Shown piece after piece: positions 35,605-44,790 of a stretch of DNA of 64,000 bases. The notes beneath the pieces were generated by a model. It saw only the letters and a list, made by a program, of their open reading frames with translations, was not told the origin of the DNA and did not search any database. This DNA comes from Bacillus taeanensis. Lineage in GTDB: Bacteria; Bacillota; Bacilli; Bacillales; UBA6769. Each line of letters begins with the position of its first letter. Position 1 is the first letter of the stretch. The stretch lies in contig NZ_QOCW01000009.1 of assembly GCF_003318295.1 (NCBI RefSeq), positions 98,731 through 162,730 of the forward strand. Direction: 5' to 3'. Both the position numbers and the translations under genes were made by a program.

Positions 35605-38163
35605 TCACTGTCTTAAGATAGTTTGCTGTCCATTTTTGTTGTAAACCCACTTCCAAGCATCAAGAACGTTTTCTTTCGTTACTTTTAGAGCGGGTACTGC
35701 TACATAAGGCGGAGCTTGTTTGCCAAGTAAAGCACAGCCTGCAATAATCGCTTCAGCGACACCCTGCTGATAAGGAAGCTGAGCACCCACTCCTTTAATG
35801 AGACCATCTTGGGCAATTTCGAGCGCCGTATCCCTCCCTAAATCGATCGTTGTGATCACCAATTTTGTTCGTCCCGCTTTATGTGCGGCTTTCAAAGCTC
35901 CTTCAGCCGGTACATCCCAGACGACAAAGAGGCCGTTTAAGTCTCGATGTTTAGAGAACATAACAGCCGCCACTTTTTCTCCCTCATCTGGACCAGTAAT
36001 CCCAATGCGATCAACAATTTGAATGTCTTTGTAATGTTCCTTGATCGTTTTTTCAAATGCTTCTGTTCTTTGTTTCGTTGCAAAAAAATCAGCTTCATGA
36101 TAGATGATCCCGATTTTTCCTTTTCCGCCTAACTGTTCTGCCATAATATGAGCTGATTCAATACCATTCCCATAGTTGTCAGCGGAAATAACGCTCACAT
36201 AATCTTTTCCGTACTGAAAACCTTTTGGTATGTTGTCCATAAACACAAGCTTCACACCAGCTTGAGCCGCTTTTTGATAAACACCTGCTGTCATGACTGG
36301 ATCTACTGGAATACTTATGAGAATATCAGGCTTGTCCGCTAAAATCGATTCAATATCAGCGATCTGCTTTTCCCAGTTAAATCCGGCATCCGTTACCGCT
36401 GTTACTGTAATGCCCATTTTCTTAAATGTGTTTTTCAATCCTTCAATTTGAGATATTGACCAATCATTTCCAGTATAGTGCATTGCAATTGCTGCCTTAT
36501 AATTATTTTCTTTAAGTGTTTTAAGTTCATGTAATGATAACTGCAGTGTTTTTGCCGACACAGCCTCTTCTCCATATGGCCCTGTGCTTAAAATTTTATA
36601 ATCTGGAATATGATGTTCAATCGTGCTATTCAGTGTCTCTCCTACAACTGTGAGAAACTCTTTTACGTTAATAGGTTTTGTTATATAGTTATTAAACCCT
36701 TTATTTAATGTATGCTGAATATCTTCGGGCATCGCATTTGCGCTTACCGCAATGACGGCAGTATCTTTCGTTTTCTCATTTTCTTTTAAGAGATTAAACA
36801 CTTCATAACCATCGAGATCGGGGAGGTTAAGGTCAAGCAAAATTAAATCCACTTTTTCTTTTGCGGCTAGTTCTAATCCTTCTTTCCCTGTATGAGCTGA
36901 TAATAATGTATAAGAAGGCTGCGATTTCATAATGCTGCTTACTAAGTTTAAGTTAGACTCGTTATCTTCAATATATAGTAAGCAGTAGTGAGCTGCCCTC
37001 TCACCTTTTCCTGCAGGAGGTTCCACCTCTTCATCCCAGCGCATCACAGCCTGAAAGTCAGCGGCTAGAGGCAGAGTAAAGGAAAAGTCACTTCCTTTTC
37101 CTTTTGTGCTTGTAACACTAATTTCTCCATCCATTAAATGGACGAGCTGTTTTACTAAAGACAGCCCAATACCTGTTCCTTCCTCTTTTGTACTTTGAAT
37201 GCGATAAAACGGAACAAATACTTTCTGATATTCTTCAACAGATATTCCAACACCTGTATCGATAATATGAACAAGCTGCTCATTTCCTTCTAAATGACAA
37301 AAGATTGTTACACTGCCGCCCTCTTTATTATATTTAATCGCATTATCTAAAAGATTAAGAAGAATTTGTTTCAGGCGAATTGGGTCTGCGAGCACTAATG
37401 TGTCTTGAGATTGACTTAATTGTTTGTGAATGCTGACTTTCTTCTTCGCTGCGAGCGGTTGGACGATATTGATGCATTCATCGATTAACGTTAGAAGGTG
37501 AACCTCATCAATCGAAACTTTTAACTTACCTGTTTCGATTCTCGATAAATCGAGAATTTCATTAATTAAGTTTAATAAATGACTTCCTCCCTTTAAAATT
37601 TCCTGCACAAAATCTCGCTGTGTTTCATTTAATGATTCTTCGAGTTCTAACAGCTGTGCAAAACCAAGAATGCCATTTAACGGTGTCCGAAGTTCATGAC
37701 TCATCTTAGATAAAAAGTCTGATTTTGCCATGTTTGCTTTTTCAGCCTCTTCTCTTGCTTGAATCATGCCATTTTCCATTTTCTTCTGTTCTGTAATATC
37801 TGAAATTCGAACAAGGGCAGTCTTTTCATCATTTTTACTTAGTTTAAGAGGCGTGGAGTCGATTGAAACCCATTTCATTTCCTTCTTATAATTATTGATT
37901 CCCACGACAACATTGTGAAAAGAAGTACCGTGCTCTAATGTAAGAACTCCTGGCAGCTGAGAATGCGGTAAAGGAGAACCGTCCTCTCTTACATATTGTA
38001 ATTCGGCAAAGCTCGATTCGTTTTCAATATTTGACGGAATACCAAGTATTTTTTCAAAATTATTGTTAAGGGCAGTCACTTCACCTGATTTTTTAAGAAT
38101 AAAGACACATTCTGACATTGCCTGAAGTACTTCTTCATATAATCTTGCCTTTGAAATAGACAT
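35605..38163 (-). CDS. hybrid histidine kinase fused to a sugar-binding protein domain
   Basis: An 852-residue soluble protein with an unusual build. From ATG 38163 (AGGAAGGA about 11 bases upstream): PAS domain (about 1-130), HisKA with His156 (KMSHELRTPLNG), HATPase (N274 in LNLLDNAIKY, DTGVGIS, GTGIGLSLV), receiver with Asp444 (LILLDLNLPDLDG) and Lys496 (ITKP), then from about 528 to the end a full type I periplasmic-binding-protein domain. I count 218 identities over 320 ungapped residues (68%) with the sugar-binding lipoprotein at 47571-48746. The ligand-contact region IPVDPV, MDN, SADNYGNG, YHEADFF, TTIDLG and GAQLPY is kept. There is no signal peptide or TM helix, so the binding domain should face the cytoplasm. 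Likely role: sensing an imported sugar and signalling to control uptake or use. Its output partner is not known; the LytTR regulator at 51151 is one candidate. Confidence 0.85.
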   Translation of the reverse strand: MSISKARLYEEVLQAMSECVFILKKSGEVTALNNNFEKILGIPSNIENESSFAELQYVREDGSPLPHSQLPGVLTLEHGTSFHNVVVGINNYKKEMKWVSIDSTPLKLSKNDEKTALVRISDITEQKKMENGMIQAREEAEKANMAKSDFLSKMSHELRTPLNGILGFAQLLELEESLNETQRDFVQEILKGGSHLLNLINEILDLSRIETGKLKVSIDEVHLLTLIDECINIVQPLAAKKKVSIHKQLSQSQDTLVLADPIRLKQILLNLLDNAIKYNKEGGSVTIFCHLEGNEQLVHIIDTGVGISVEEYQKVFVPFYRIQSTKEEGTGIGLSLVKQLVHLMDGEISVTSTKGKGSDFSFTLPLAADFQAVMRWDEEVEPPAGKGERAAHYCLLYIEDNESNLNLVSSIMKSQPSYTLLSAHTGKEGLELAAKEKVDLILLDLNLPDLDGYEVFNLLKENEKTKDTAVIAVSANAMPEDIQHTLNKGFNNYITKPINVKEFLTVVGETLNSTIEHHIPDYKILSTGPYGEEAVSAKTLQLSLHELKTLKENNYKAAIAMHYTGNDWSISQIEGLKNTFKKMGITVTAVTDAGFNWEKQIADIESILADKPDILISIPVDPVMTAGVYQKAAQAGVKLVFMDNIPKGFQYGKDYVSVISADNYGNGIESAHIMAEQLGGKGKIGIIYHEADFFATKQRTEAFEKTIKEHYKDIQIVDRIGITGPDEGEKVAAVMFSKHRDLNGLFVVWDVPAEGALKAAHKAGRTKLVITTIDLGRDTALEIAQDGLIKGVGAQLPYQQGVAEAIIAGCALLGKQAPPYVAVPALKVTKENVLDAWKWVYNKNGQQTILRQ

Positions 38164-38487
38164 GAGTGGATCATTCCTTCCTTGCCTTTTCATTTTTTAA
38201 AATTATCATACAGCTTTGATATGCAATACTTATCATAGTTGGTCTAAGACAGAAATCAATTATATAAGCGGTCTATATTTTAATTTCGCATCTATTATAA
38301 ACCTGTCAATCCAGTTAGTCGAACATCACTCTATAAGGCAATCTTCCGTATAAGTTCACTAATCCTATTCTGTTTTTTTCATTGATAAATAGTTATAAAC
38401 AACTCTTTTTTTGATAACAATGATTGTATTAAGCTTACTTATTAGCAGTCTCGAGCCATTTTTTTATAAAAGGAAGAATCATTTTTA
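38164..38487. other. divergent intergenic region
   Basis: About 320 bases between the leftward kinase and rightward gerAB-like gene. It is AT-rich and must hold both promoters. I could not assign a sigma-A or sporulation-sigma promoter with confidence, and no GTAAACGTTTAC operator like those of the sugar operon was found. Confidence 0.3.
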
Positions 38488-39597
38488 ATGAGACGTATTA
38501 GCCGCTTTCAACTATTTACACTAATGATGCTTTTTGAAATTGGAAGTACTACTTTGTTTGCTTTAGGGATTGAGGCTAATCAAGATGCTTGGATAGCAAC
38601 CTTGATCGGTATGTTGTGCAGTTTTGTATTGATTTGGGTATATACGAAAATTCAAAAATATAACCCTAACCATAACTTAGCCGATATCCTAAGTGCTGTA
38701 TTAGGAAAATGGATTGGAGGTCCTTTAGTTTTTCTCTATGCGTTAAAATTCTTTTGGGTAGGTTTATTAAATTTTAGCGAGTTTGGCGAGCTTATTTCCA
38801 TCACGCTGCTTCCTGTTACTCCAATGATTATTATTCTTAGTATTTTTATGTTGACAGTGATTTACGTTCTTTGCTCAGGATATGAAGTATTAGCTCGTTT
38901 AGGTGAACTTATGCTGCCCATTGTGTTGTTTTTTTTAATCTCAACCTATGTTTTAATTGCCCTATCAGGAAAAGTTGATTTAACTCGGTTACAGCCTGTT
39001 TTAGGAAATGGAATACTTCCTGTTTTAGATGCCTCTTTTCCCGCCCTAGTGAACTTTCCATTTGGCGAAGCGGTTGTCTTTTTGATGTACTGGCAATATG
39101 TCCATGCAGAAGAACAAATTTTTCGAATCGCCTCTTTGGCAATTGGCGTATCAGGTTTATTAGTTACATGTTCTGTGATCATTATTATTTCTGTATTGGG
39201 TGTTCAATACGCTGCTAACTCTGAAATACCCTTATTTGAAGTTATTAAGTATATTAACTTAGCGGATATCATTACAAATTTAGATTCAATCTCAGCGGTT
39301 ATTCTGTTTATCGGAGGTTTTTTCAAAACGACCCTTCATTTTTACGGAGGAGTTTTAGCAATCAAATCCTTATTTCATCTCAAAAATGAGAAATGGCTCA
39401 TTTTTGTTAGTGCGATATGTTTCACCTGGTTTTCTTTAACGTATTATAAAAATCTTGCTTTTCACAGATGGGTTGGATTTGAGTTATCGAACGCTTATAT
39501 TTATAGTTTTTTTACTTTTTTTAATATAATGTGCCCTATTTTAATCCTGATCATCATCTGGTTAAAAAGCAAAAGGCTTAAATTAAAAAGACCCTGA
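38488..39597 (+). CDS. GerAB-type spore germination permease
   Basis: A 369-residue protein with ten hydrophobic helices, the APC-fold layout of germinant receptor B subunits (GerAB/YndE). It begins RISRFQLFTLMMLFEIGSTT and contains LLPVTPMIIILSIFML and FPALVNFPFGEAVVFLMYW, typical of the family. These subunits sit in the inner spore membrane and bind germinants. A normal operon has A, B and C subunits; here there is no A gene and C is truncated and inverted just downstream, so the receptor is probably not functional as a complete complex. The ribosome site (AAGGA) is 13 bases from the ATG, longer than ideal. Confidence 0.85.
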   Translation: MRRISRFQLFTLMMLFEIGSTTLFALGIEANQDAWIATLIGMLCSFVLIWVYTKIQKYNPNHNLADILSAVLGKWIGGPLVFLYALKFFWVGLLNFSEFGELISITLLPVTPMIIILSIFMLTVIYVLCSGYEVLARLGELMLPIVLFFLISTYVLIALSGKVDLTRLQPVLGNGILPVLDASFPALVNFPFGEAVVFLMYWQYVHAEEQIFRIASLAIGVSGLLVTCSVIIIISVLGVQYAANSEIPLFEVIKYINLADIITNLDSISAVILFIGGFFKTTLHFYGGVLAIKSLFHLKNEKWLIFVSAICFTWFSLTYYKNLAFHRWVGFELSNAYIYSFFTFFNIMCPILILIIIWLKSKRLKLKRP

Positions 39598-39639
39598 ACA
39601 CAAACACGATTGATCCTAGAAGGAGGGTGGACAACCAAC

Positions 39640-39807
39640 ATGTTTCATTTCAATCTGTTAAAAATAGTAACGACCTTTAAAGAAATAGGCGTCCTGCCGA
39701 GCACCCTCTTCATTGGATCTGCTTTATATATGATCATTCTTGTCTTAGTCATTTTATGGAACGTGATTTTATATGCTGTTGCCTTATCGAAAAAAACAAA
39801 AAGCTAA
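39640..39807 (+). CDS. small membrane protein, possible germination D-like subunit
   Basis: A 55-residue protein with a soluble N-terminus and a long hydrophobic stretch (TLFIGSALYMIILVLVILWN), ending KKTKS. It lies 42 bases downstream of gerAB, with AGGAGGGTGG upstream. Small one- or two-TM 'D' proteins encoded in or next to gerA-type operons are known in Bacillus to modulate germination. Size and position fit, but I cannot confirm membership by sequence alone. Its last 4 bases overlap the convergent gerC fragment. Confidence 0.5.
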   Translation: MFHFNLLKIVTTFKEIGVLPSTLFIGSALYMIILVLVILWNVILYAVALSKKTKS

Positions 39808-40373
39808 TCTTTCGATTGATAAGTTCCCTTCTTCAAATTTGTTTTAATAATCTTAGCAGTTACTTTTACTTCATAATCGATGTTTGGAAACAACTCCTCC
39901 CATTTTTCTTTGACCTCGTTCCACTTTTCGGGAGATTTTTTCTGTAAAGCCTGTCCGAAACCTAAAATATCTGCTTGAATATCTCCTTGTACTTTAGCCA
40001 TCGCCAGTTTAATTTCTTCTTCAATTAACTCTTCGTTTTTTTCTTCTACTTTTCTTAGATAATCGACGATTTTTTTCGATTTCGCCTTAAGGTGGTTTAC
40101 ACTTTGCTGATCAACTAAAGCTCCTTCTTCTTCTACATGAATGATAAATGAAAGGTTGTCTCCTTCTAATCTAGGTTCAATTTGAGTGTTTGCCCTAATG
40201 ACTTCGATCGAGATGAGCTTATCGTCTTTAAGCATAGAGTTCATTGTCAGTACCCTTCTTTTTACATCTCCAATGACCCAATTTAATCCTTGTGTTTCTT
40301 TTTCATTTAGGAATCCTGCTAACTTGTCATCTTTAAATGCTGCAACTCCCGCAAATTTCAACATTTTTACCAA
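39804..40373 (-). pseudogene. 5'-truncated Ger(x)C family protein, inverted
   Basis: A 189-residue reading frame matching only the C-terminal domain of germinant-receptor C subunits (for example AGVAAFKDDKLAGFLNEKET, then GLNWVIGDVKRR and KWNEVKEKWEELFPN). A normal GerAC is about 360-400 residues with a lipoprotein signal and an N-terminal domain. Both are missing here and no ribosome site precedes the first codon. It reads toward gerAB, whereas B and C genes normally lie in the same direction. An inversion with loss of the 5' half is the simplest explanation. Confidence 0.75.
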
Positions 40374-40423
40374 GTCTATTTAACAATTAAGCGCTGAACT
40401 TACTTCAAAATTATTGCTAGTTT

Positions 40424-40458
40424 AGGCTCTTCCACAAATGCTGTTTGTAGAAGAGCCT
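40424..40458. terminator. stable hairpin
   Basis: GGCTCTTC-ACAAA / TTTGT-GAAGAGCC forms a long near-perfect hairpin just beyond the stop of the sugar-binding lipoprotein gene. It has no strong T-run, so termination is probable but not certain. Confidence 0.55.
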
Positions 40459-40477
40459 TATTTAACACAAGAAATTC

Positions 40478-41428
40478 CTAATCTAACAATTTTTCTAGAA
40501 AATCCAGCTTATCTCTCGCATTATCCTGAGTTATGATATCAACACCACTATCAATCCTGTTTAAAACATTCTCTCCCTTTATTGCATTGAGAGCTTGTTT
40601 CACACTTAGATATCCCATATCATAAGGGTTCTGGGCTAAAGTAGCGCTCAGCGCTCCCTTTTCAATGTACTCTATCATTTTTGTAATGCCGTCAGTCCCA
40701 ATAACGGGAATCTTCAGTTCTTTTTCCTCTATGATTTTTAATGCCTCTAGAGCCATTGTGTCGTCAGCGGCAAAAACACCTTTAACCTCAGGATAATCCT
40801 CCAAAATATTTGCCATTACGGATTTTGCATTTCCAAATTGATCATACCCTGACTGTTCCGTGACAACTTTAATTCCAGCAGCTTCTAACGTTTTTTTCGC
40901 TCCCTCGATTCGTTCAGTCTTCAACGTATCGACTACTGCTCCACTAATGAGGGCTGCTTGATCGCCAGGCTGCAGCATAGAGGCTAGTAATTTCCCAGCC
41001 ATTTTGCCTAAGGCAGTGTTATCAGTCCCTATATAAGACGTTTGTTCTTCCCAGCCAGCATCTGTATCCGCGAGCAGGACTGGAATATTTTTCTCATTAT
41101 ATTCTATCAGTATAGGAATCGTGGCAGATGGATGAGTGGGTGCGACAATGAGCGCATCCGGATTTTGCTTTAAAACATCTTTTAACATATTCATCTGATC
41201 TTTGATTAAATACATAGAAGCTGGTGCAATCACTTTTCCATCAATCTGAAAATCATCAAACGCTTTTTCTGCTCCGGATTTAAATATTTTCCAATATTCG
41301 ATGTTTAATGATTTTAAAACGACCACAACTTTAGGACGTTCCTCTTCTTGAAGAAATTTAAATGAACAGCTTATTAAAGAAGCAAGAAAAATCATAAAAA
41401 CTACTAGAATCATCCAGCTCTTTTTCAA
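40478..41428 (-). CDS. sugar-binding lipoprotein (RbsB type), orphan
   Basis: A 316-residue type I periplasmic-binding protein with a lipoprotein signal (lipobox LISC), so it is tethered outside the membrane. Family segments seen: KVVVVLKSLNIEYWKIFKSGAEKAF, split as KSLNIEYWKIFKSG; DALIVAPTHPSA; VLLADTDAGW; YIGTDNTALGKMAG; VFAADDTMALEAL and VIGTDGI. It starts with TTG, 8 bases after AGGAG. It is clearly different from the binding protein at 47571. No permease or ATPase gene is next to it, so it may feed the ABC importer encoded at 43819-46276 or present a sugar to a sensor. It lies 210 bases downstream of that operon's terminator. Confidence 0.82.
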   Translation of the reverse strand: MKKSWMILVVFMIFLASLISCSFKFLQEEERPKVVVVLKSLNIEYWKIFKSGAEKAFDDFQIDGKVIAPASMYLIKDQMNMLKDVLKQNPDALIVAPTHPSATIPILIEYNEKNIPVLLADTDAGWEEQTSYIGTDNTALGKMAGKLLASMLQPGDQAALISGAVVDTLKTERIEGAKKTLEAAGIKVVTEQSGYDQFGNAKSVMANILEDYPEVKGVFAADDTMALEALKIIEEKELKIPVIGTDGITKMIEYIEKGALSATLAQNPYDMGYLSVKQALNAIKGENVLNRIDSGVDIITQDNARDKLDFLEKLLD

Positions 41429-41588
41429 TATTTGTTCTCCTTCCCATCTTCATATAAGAAGCCGCCTTCACTTGTTGATTAAAAAATGGCTATGTCATAC
41501 GTCATGACACAACCACTTTTGAATGAATAATTCTGTTCACTTTATCACTTATTAAATGAAGAAACAGGTTTAACAAAAAAATAGCAAT

Positions 41589-41620
41589 GATAAAATCCAT
41601 CGCAAACGATGGATTTTATC
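41589..41620 (-). terminator. terminator of the sugar operon
   Basis: GATAAAATCCATCG / CGATGGATTTTATC, a perfect 14-bp stem with a CAAA/TTTG loop, followed by T-rich sequence on the minus strand. Confidence 0.85.
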
Positions 41621-41638
41621 TCTAGTTTATAATGAAAA

Positions 41639-42610
41639 CTATGCCCACCACATTTCTCCTACTTGTTCTTTAAACAGAATCTTATGAAGAAGAGAAATGG
41701 CTTTTCCTAATCCTTCATCAACTGACGCAAGCATATCTTCATGCTCAATGGAAATCACATCATCATAGCCAACTGCTCTTAGCGCACTAATGATATCACG
41801 CCATTTTTTTTCATTTTGACCGTAGCCTACTGAACGAAATGTCCATGAACGATCTAAAATTTCACTATAGTGCTTCGTATCAAGCACACCATTCACTTTA
41901 ATATTGCCTTCATCAAGATATGTGTCTTTCGCATGGAAATGATAAATCGCATTTTCGCGCCCTAATTTTTTGATCGCTTCTACAGGATCAATTCCCTGCC
42001 AGACGAGATGACTTGGATCAAAGTTAGCCCCGATACTTTCTCCCGCATGTTCTCTTAACTTTAGAAGAGTATCCGGATTGTAAACAACAAATCCCGGGTG
42101 CATCTCAAAAGCAATTTTATTGATACCGTGCGATTCTGCAAATGCTGCTTCTTCTTTCCAATATGGAATAACAACTTCATTCCACTGCCAATCAAGAATT
42201 TCTAAATATTCAGGCGGCCATGAACACGTTACCCAGTTCGGATTTTTTGCACCTTGATAGTCACCAGGGCAGCCGGAAAAACCGTTTACAACTGGAATTT
42301 CTAAGCGCTCTGCTAACAGCACTGTTTTACGCCATGCCTCATGAGATTGTTTCGCATATTCTTTGTTTGGATGAAGCGGATTACTGTGAAAGCTTAAACC
42401 GCTGATCGTTAATCCTCTTTTATCGATAGCTTGCTGAAAGTTTTTTAATTTCGAAGCATCCTCTAATAATTCATCCGGATTACAATGCTTTGTTCCTGGA
42501 TAAGTTCCTGTTCCTAATTCGACTGCTTCTACTCCCATTTCTACTACTTTATCAAGCATTTGTTCAAAAGGCAGATCTTGATATAAAACCGTAAATACGC
42601 CTAGTTTCAT
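41639..42610 (-). CDS. sugar phosphate isomerase/epimerase (TIM barrel)
   Basis: A 323-residue AP-endonuclease-2/xylose-isomerase-like TIM barrel, last gene of the sugar operon. Metal-ligand segments are visible: EAVELGTG, VNGFSG, KIAFEMHPGF (Glu), NFDPSHLVWQG (Asp, His), YHFHAKDTYL (His), and VISIEHED (Glu). It overlaps the preceding dehydrogenase gene by 4 bases (ATGA). Related proteins (IolE, YcjR, LgdB types) act on oxidised sugars made by Gfo/Idh/MocA dehydrogenases; the pairing here suggests the same. The exact substrate is unknown. It is longer than, and distinct from, the second isomerase at 48778-49599. Confidence 0.85.
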   Translation of the reverse strand: MKLGVFTVLYQDLPFEQMLDKVVEMGVEAVELGTGTYPGTKHCNPDELLEDASKLKNFQQAIDKRGLTISGLSFHSNPLHPNKEYAKQSHEAWRKTVLLAERLEIPVVNGFSGCPGDYQGAKNPNWVTCSWPPEYLEILDWQWNEVVIPYWKEEAAFAESHGINKIAFEMHPGFVVYNPDTLLKLREHAGESIGANFDPSHLVWQGIDPVEAIKKLGRENAIYHFHAKDTYLDEGNIKVNGVLDTKHYSEILDRSWTFRSVGYGQNEKKWRDIISALRAVGYDDVISIEHEDMLASVDEGLGKAISLLHKILFKEQVGEMWWA

Positions 42611-43785
42611 GAAAGCACCTCTTCACCGACTGCAACTTTCACCCATTTTTGTGTTTCGTGACTTTCTAAAATAGCATCCGTAATACACATGGATAGATGG
42701 CCATCTTCAAATGTCGCAAAGTTTGCTTGATCTGTATGAGGATCTTTTCCATCGCGAACAAATGTGTAGAAATTTAACATCATATTTTTTAGAGCATCCG
42801 GCCAGCCTTCATTATGTCCACCTGGGTGATGGATCGATGCTTTTGCTTCATCTGAAAATAGGGCAGGATTTGCTAGAAGCACTTCATTTGCTTTGTCGCG
42901 GTGACCAATCCATAATTTTTCTGGTTCTTCTTGATTCCAATAAGCAGAGCTTTTGCTGCCGTTAATCTCAAAATCAAGTCTATTTTTTCTTCCGGCACTT
43001 ACTTGCGAAACAGTGAAAACACCTTTTGTTCCATCATTAAAGCGGACAAGAACGGACGCATAATCTTCTGTATTGATCGCAACATCTTCATAACTTTCTT
43101 CAGCTGATGCTTGTCCGCCAAATGTTGCACTCGCTGCTGTTGGCTTTTTTCTTACCGGCACAACCGTTGCTAAATCAGCGAACACTTCAACAATTTTTTT
43201 ACCTGTTACATACTGCACCGTATCACACCAGTGTGAGCCGATATCAGCAATAGCACGCGATTTTCCGCCAACTTCAGGAGCTAAACGCCAATTGTAATCT
43301 GTCTCAAATAGTAACCAATCTTGCAAATAGCTTCCGTGTACTAAGTTCACTTTACCAATTTCATTGTTTTTCACCATTGTTTCTAACTGTTTTAAAATCG
43401 GAAATTGGCGATAATTGAAGTTCACACCGTGCACAACGTTATGTTTCTTCGCAAGCTCTAACAGCTCAGCTGATTCTTCACTCGACATTGCGAGCGGTTT
43501 TTCAGAAACAACGTGCTTTCCTGCTAAAATAATTTCCTTATTAATCGCAAAGTGCAGATGATTTGGCGTACAGTTATGCACCACTTGAATTTCATCGTCT
43601 TTCAGCATGTCGCGGTAATCGCCGTATGCTTTTGGAATTCCAAGCTCAGCGGCTTTTTGCTCAGCCGCCTCCTGCGTACTTTCTGCTAATCCAACGACTT
43701 CCACAAAACCAAGTCTTCTAATCGCTTCAATATGTGTCGGTCCAATAAAACCTGTTCCGATAATTCCAACTTTGACTTTGTTCAT
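42607..43785 (-). CDS. Gfo/Idh/MocA family sugar dehydrogenase
   Basis: A 392-residue NAD(P)-dependent oxidoreductase. The Rossmann motif VGIIGTGFIGPTH, the catalytic-lysine motif VSEKPLAMS, and the substrate motif RAIADIGSHWCDTVQY (Asp/His) are intact. The start at 43785 follows GGAGATAA; upstream in-frame codons lack a ribosome site. It sits between the permease and an isomerase gene. Members oxidise sugars or cyclitols, often at C3. It is related to the other dehydrogenase of the operon (46341-47525), for example both have FNYRR/Q and YLQDW, so the two probably act on different forms of one substrate. Confidence 0.87.
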   Translation of the reverse strand: MNKVKVGIIGTGFIGPTHIEAIRRLGFVEVVGLAESTQEAAEQKAAELGIPKAYGDYRDMLKDDEIQVVHNCTPNHLHFAINKEIILAGKHVVSEKPLAMSSEESAELLELAKKHNVVHGVNFNYRQFPILKQLETMVKNNEIGKVNLVHGSYLQDWLLFETDYNWRLAPEVGGKSRAIADIGSHWCDTVQYVTGKKIVEVFADLATVVPVRKKPTAASATFGGQASAEESYEDVAINTEDYASVLVRFNDGTKGVFTVSQVSAGRKNRLDFEINGSKSSAYWNQEEPEKLWIGHRDKANEVLLANPALFSDEAKASIHHPGGHNEGWPDALKNMMLNFYTFVRDGKDPHTDQANFATFEDGHLSMCITDAILESHETQKWVKVAVGEEVLS

Positions 43786-43818
43786 TTTATCTCCACTCTC
43801 CTTTTCCAAAAACATTTT

Positions 43819-44790
43819 CTATTTATTAAGTGCTTTTCGACCAAATGCTACTGCTAGAATAATAATTAATCCTTTTACAACCATTTGCTGGCTGACATCA
43901 AGACCCATAATAATGAGACCATTATTAATTGTTCCAATTAATAGAGAACCGATCACCGTTCCAACTACTGTCCCTACTCCGCCAAAAAGGCTTGTACCAC
44001 CAAGAATAACGGCTGCGATTACTGATAATTCATCACCTTCACCGAATGTGAAACGACCTGCTTGTAATCGTCCGGCATATAACATTCCGGCAAAACCAGC
44101 CAGCATACCAGATGCTGTTAACACTAGTAATTTAACTCTTGACGTATTAATCCCTGAGAATTTAGCTGCACTTTCATTACCACCTGTTGCAAGTATTCTC
44201 CGACCAAACGTTGTTTTTCGAAGAATAATATGTCCAGCAGCAGCAATTAGTAACGTCCAAATGAGTAGAATAGGAATAGCACCGATTGATCCTGAACCAA
44301 AGATAAAGTTATATGTTTCATTTAAAATTGGCACAGGCGCCGTAGCTGTAATCCACATCGCTAATCCTTTTGCAATTCCCATCATTCCTAATGTTACTAG
44401 AAACGAAGGAATCGCAATTTTTGTAACTAGTAAACCATTAATTAATCCAATCGCTGCTCCAGTGCCTAATCCTACAACGACACCGCCTAGTAATCCAAAT
44501 GACTTTACTGCTAAAGCAGCAGTTAATGAAGCAAGGGCTGCAATTGATCCAACAGAAAGATCGATTTCGGCTGAAGAAATAACGAATGTCATCGCAACTG
44601 CCATAATAGAAATCATTGCTGTTTGACGTACAATATTTAAAATATTATTTACAGATAAGAACCCTTCATCATACAATGAAATCGAAAAAGCGATAAATAC
44701 ACCAACAAAAGCGATATATACAATATATTGTCTCCAATCAAATTTAAATAGTTTTGGAGATTCTACTAACTTAGATGCCTTGGACTGCAT
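43819..44790 (-). CDS. ribose-type sugar ABC transporter permease
   Basis: A 323-residue permease of the RbsC/BPD_transp_2 family with about nine hydrophobic helices. Conserved segments are VGSIAALASLTAALAVK, LITKIAIPSFLVTLGMM-like (KIAIPSFLVTLGMMGIAKG) and VILGGTSLFGGVGTVVGT. The ATG at 44790 has AGGAGG 9 bases upstream, inside the end of the ATPase gene (20-base overlap). It forms the membrane channel with the ATPase at 44771 and the binding protein at 47571. Confidence 0.9.
   Translation of the reverse strand: MQSKASKLVESPKLFKFDWRQYIVYIAFVGVFIAFSISLYDEGFLSVNNILNIVRQTAMISIMAVAMTFVISSAEIDLSVGSIAALASLTAALAVKSFGLLGGVVVGLGTGAAIGLINGLLVTKIAIPSFLVTLGMMGIAKGLAMWITATAPVPILNETYNFIFGSGSIGAIPILLIWTLLIAAAGHIILRKTTFGRRILATGGNESAAKFSGINTSRVKLLVLTASGMLAGFAGMLYAGRLQAGRFTFGEGDELSVIAAVILGGTSLFGGVGTVVGTVIGSLLIGTINNGLIIMGLDVSQQMVVKGLIIILAVAFGRKALNK

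Noticed and set aside
43772..44626. 284-residue plus-strand ORF
   Set aside because: Antisense shadow of the ABC permease; Pro/Ile/Asn-rich composition reflects the reverse complement of membrane codons, and it has no ribosome site.
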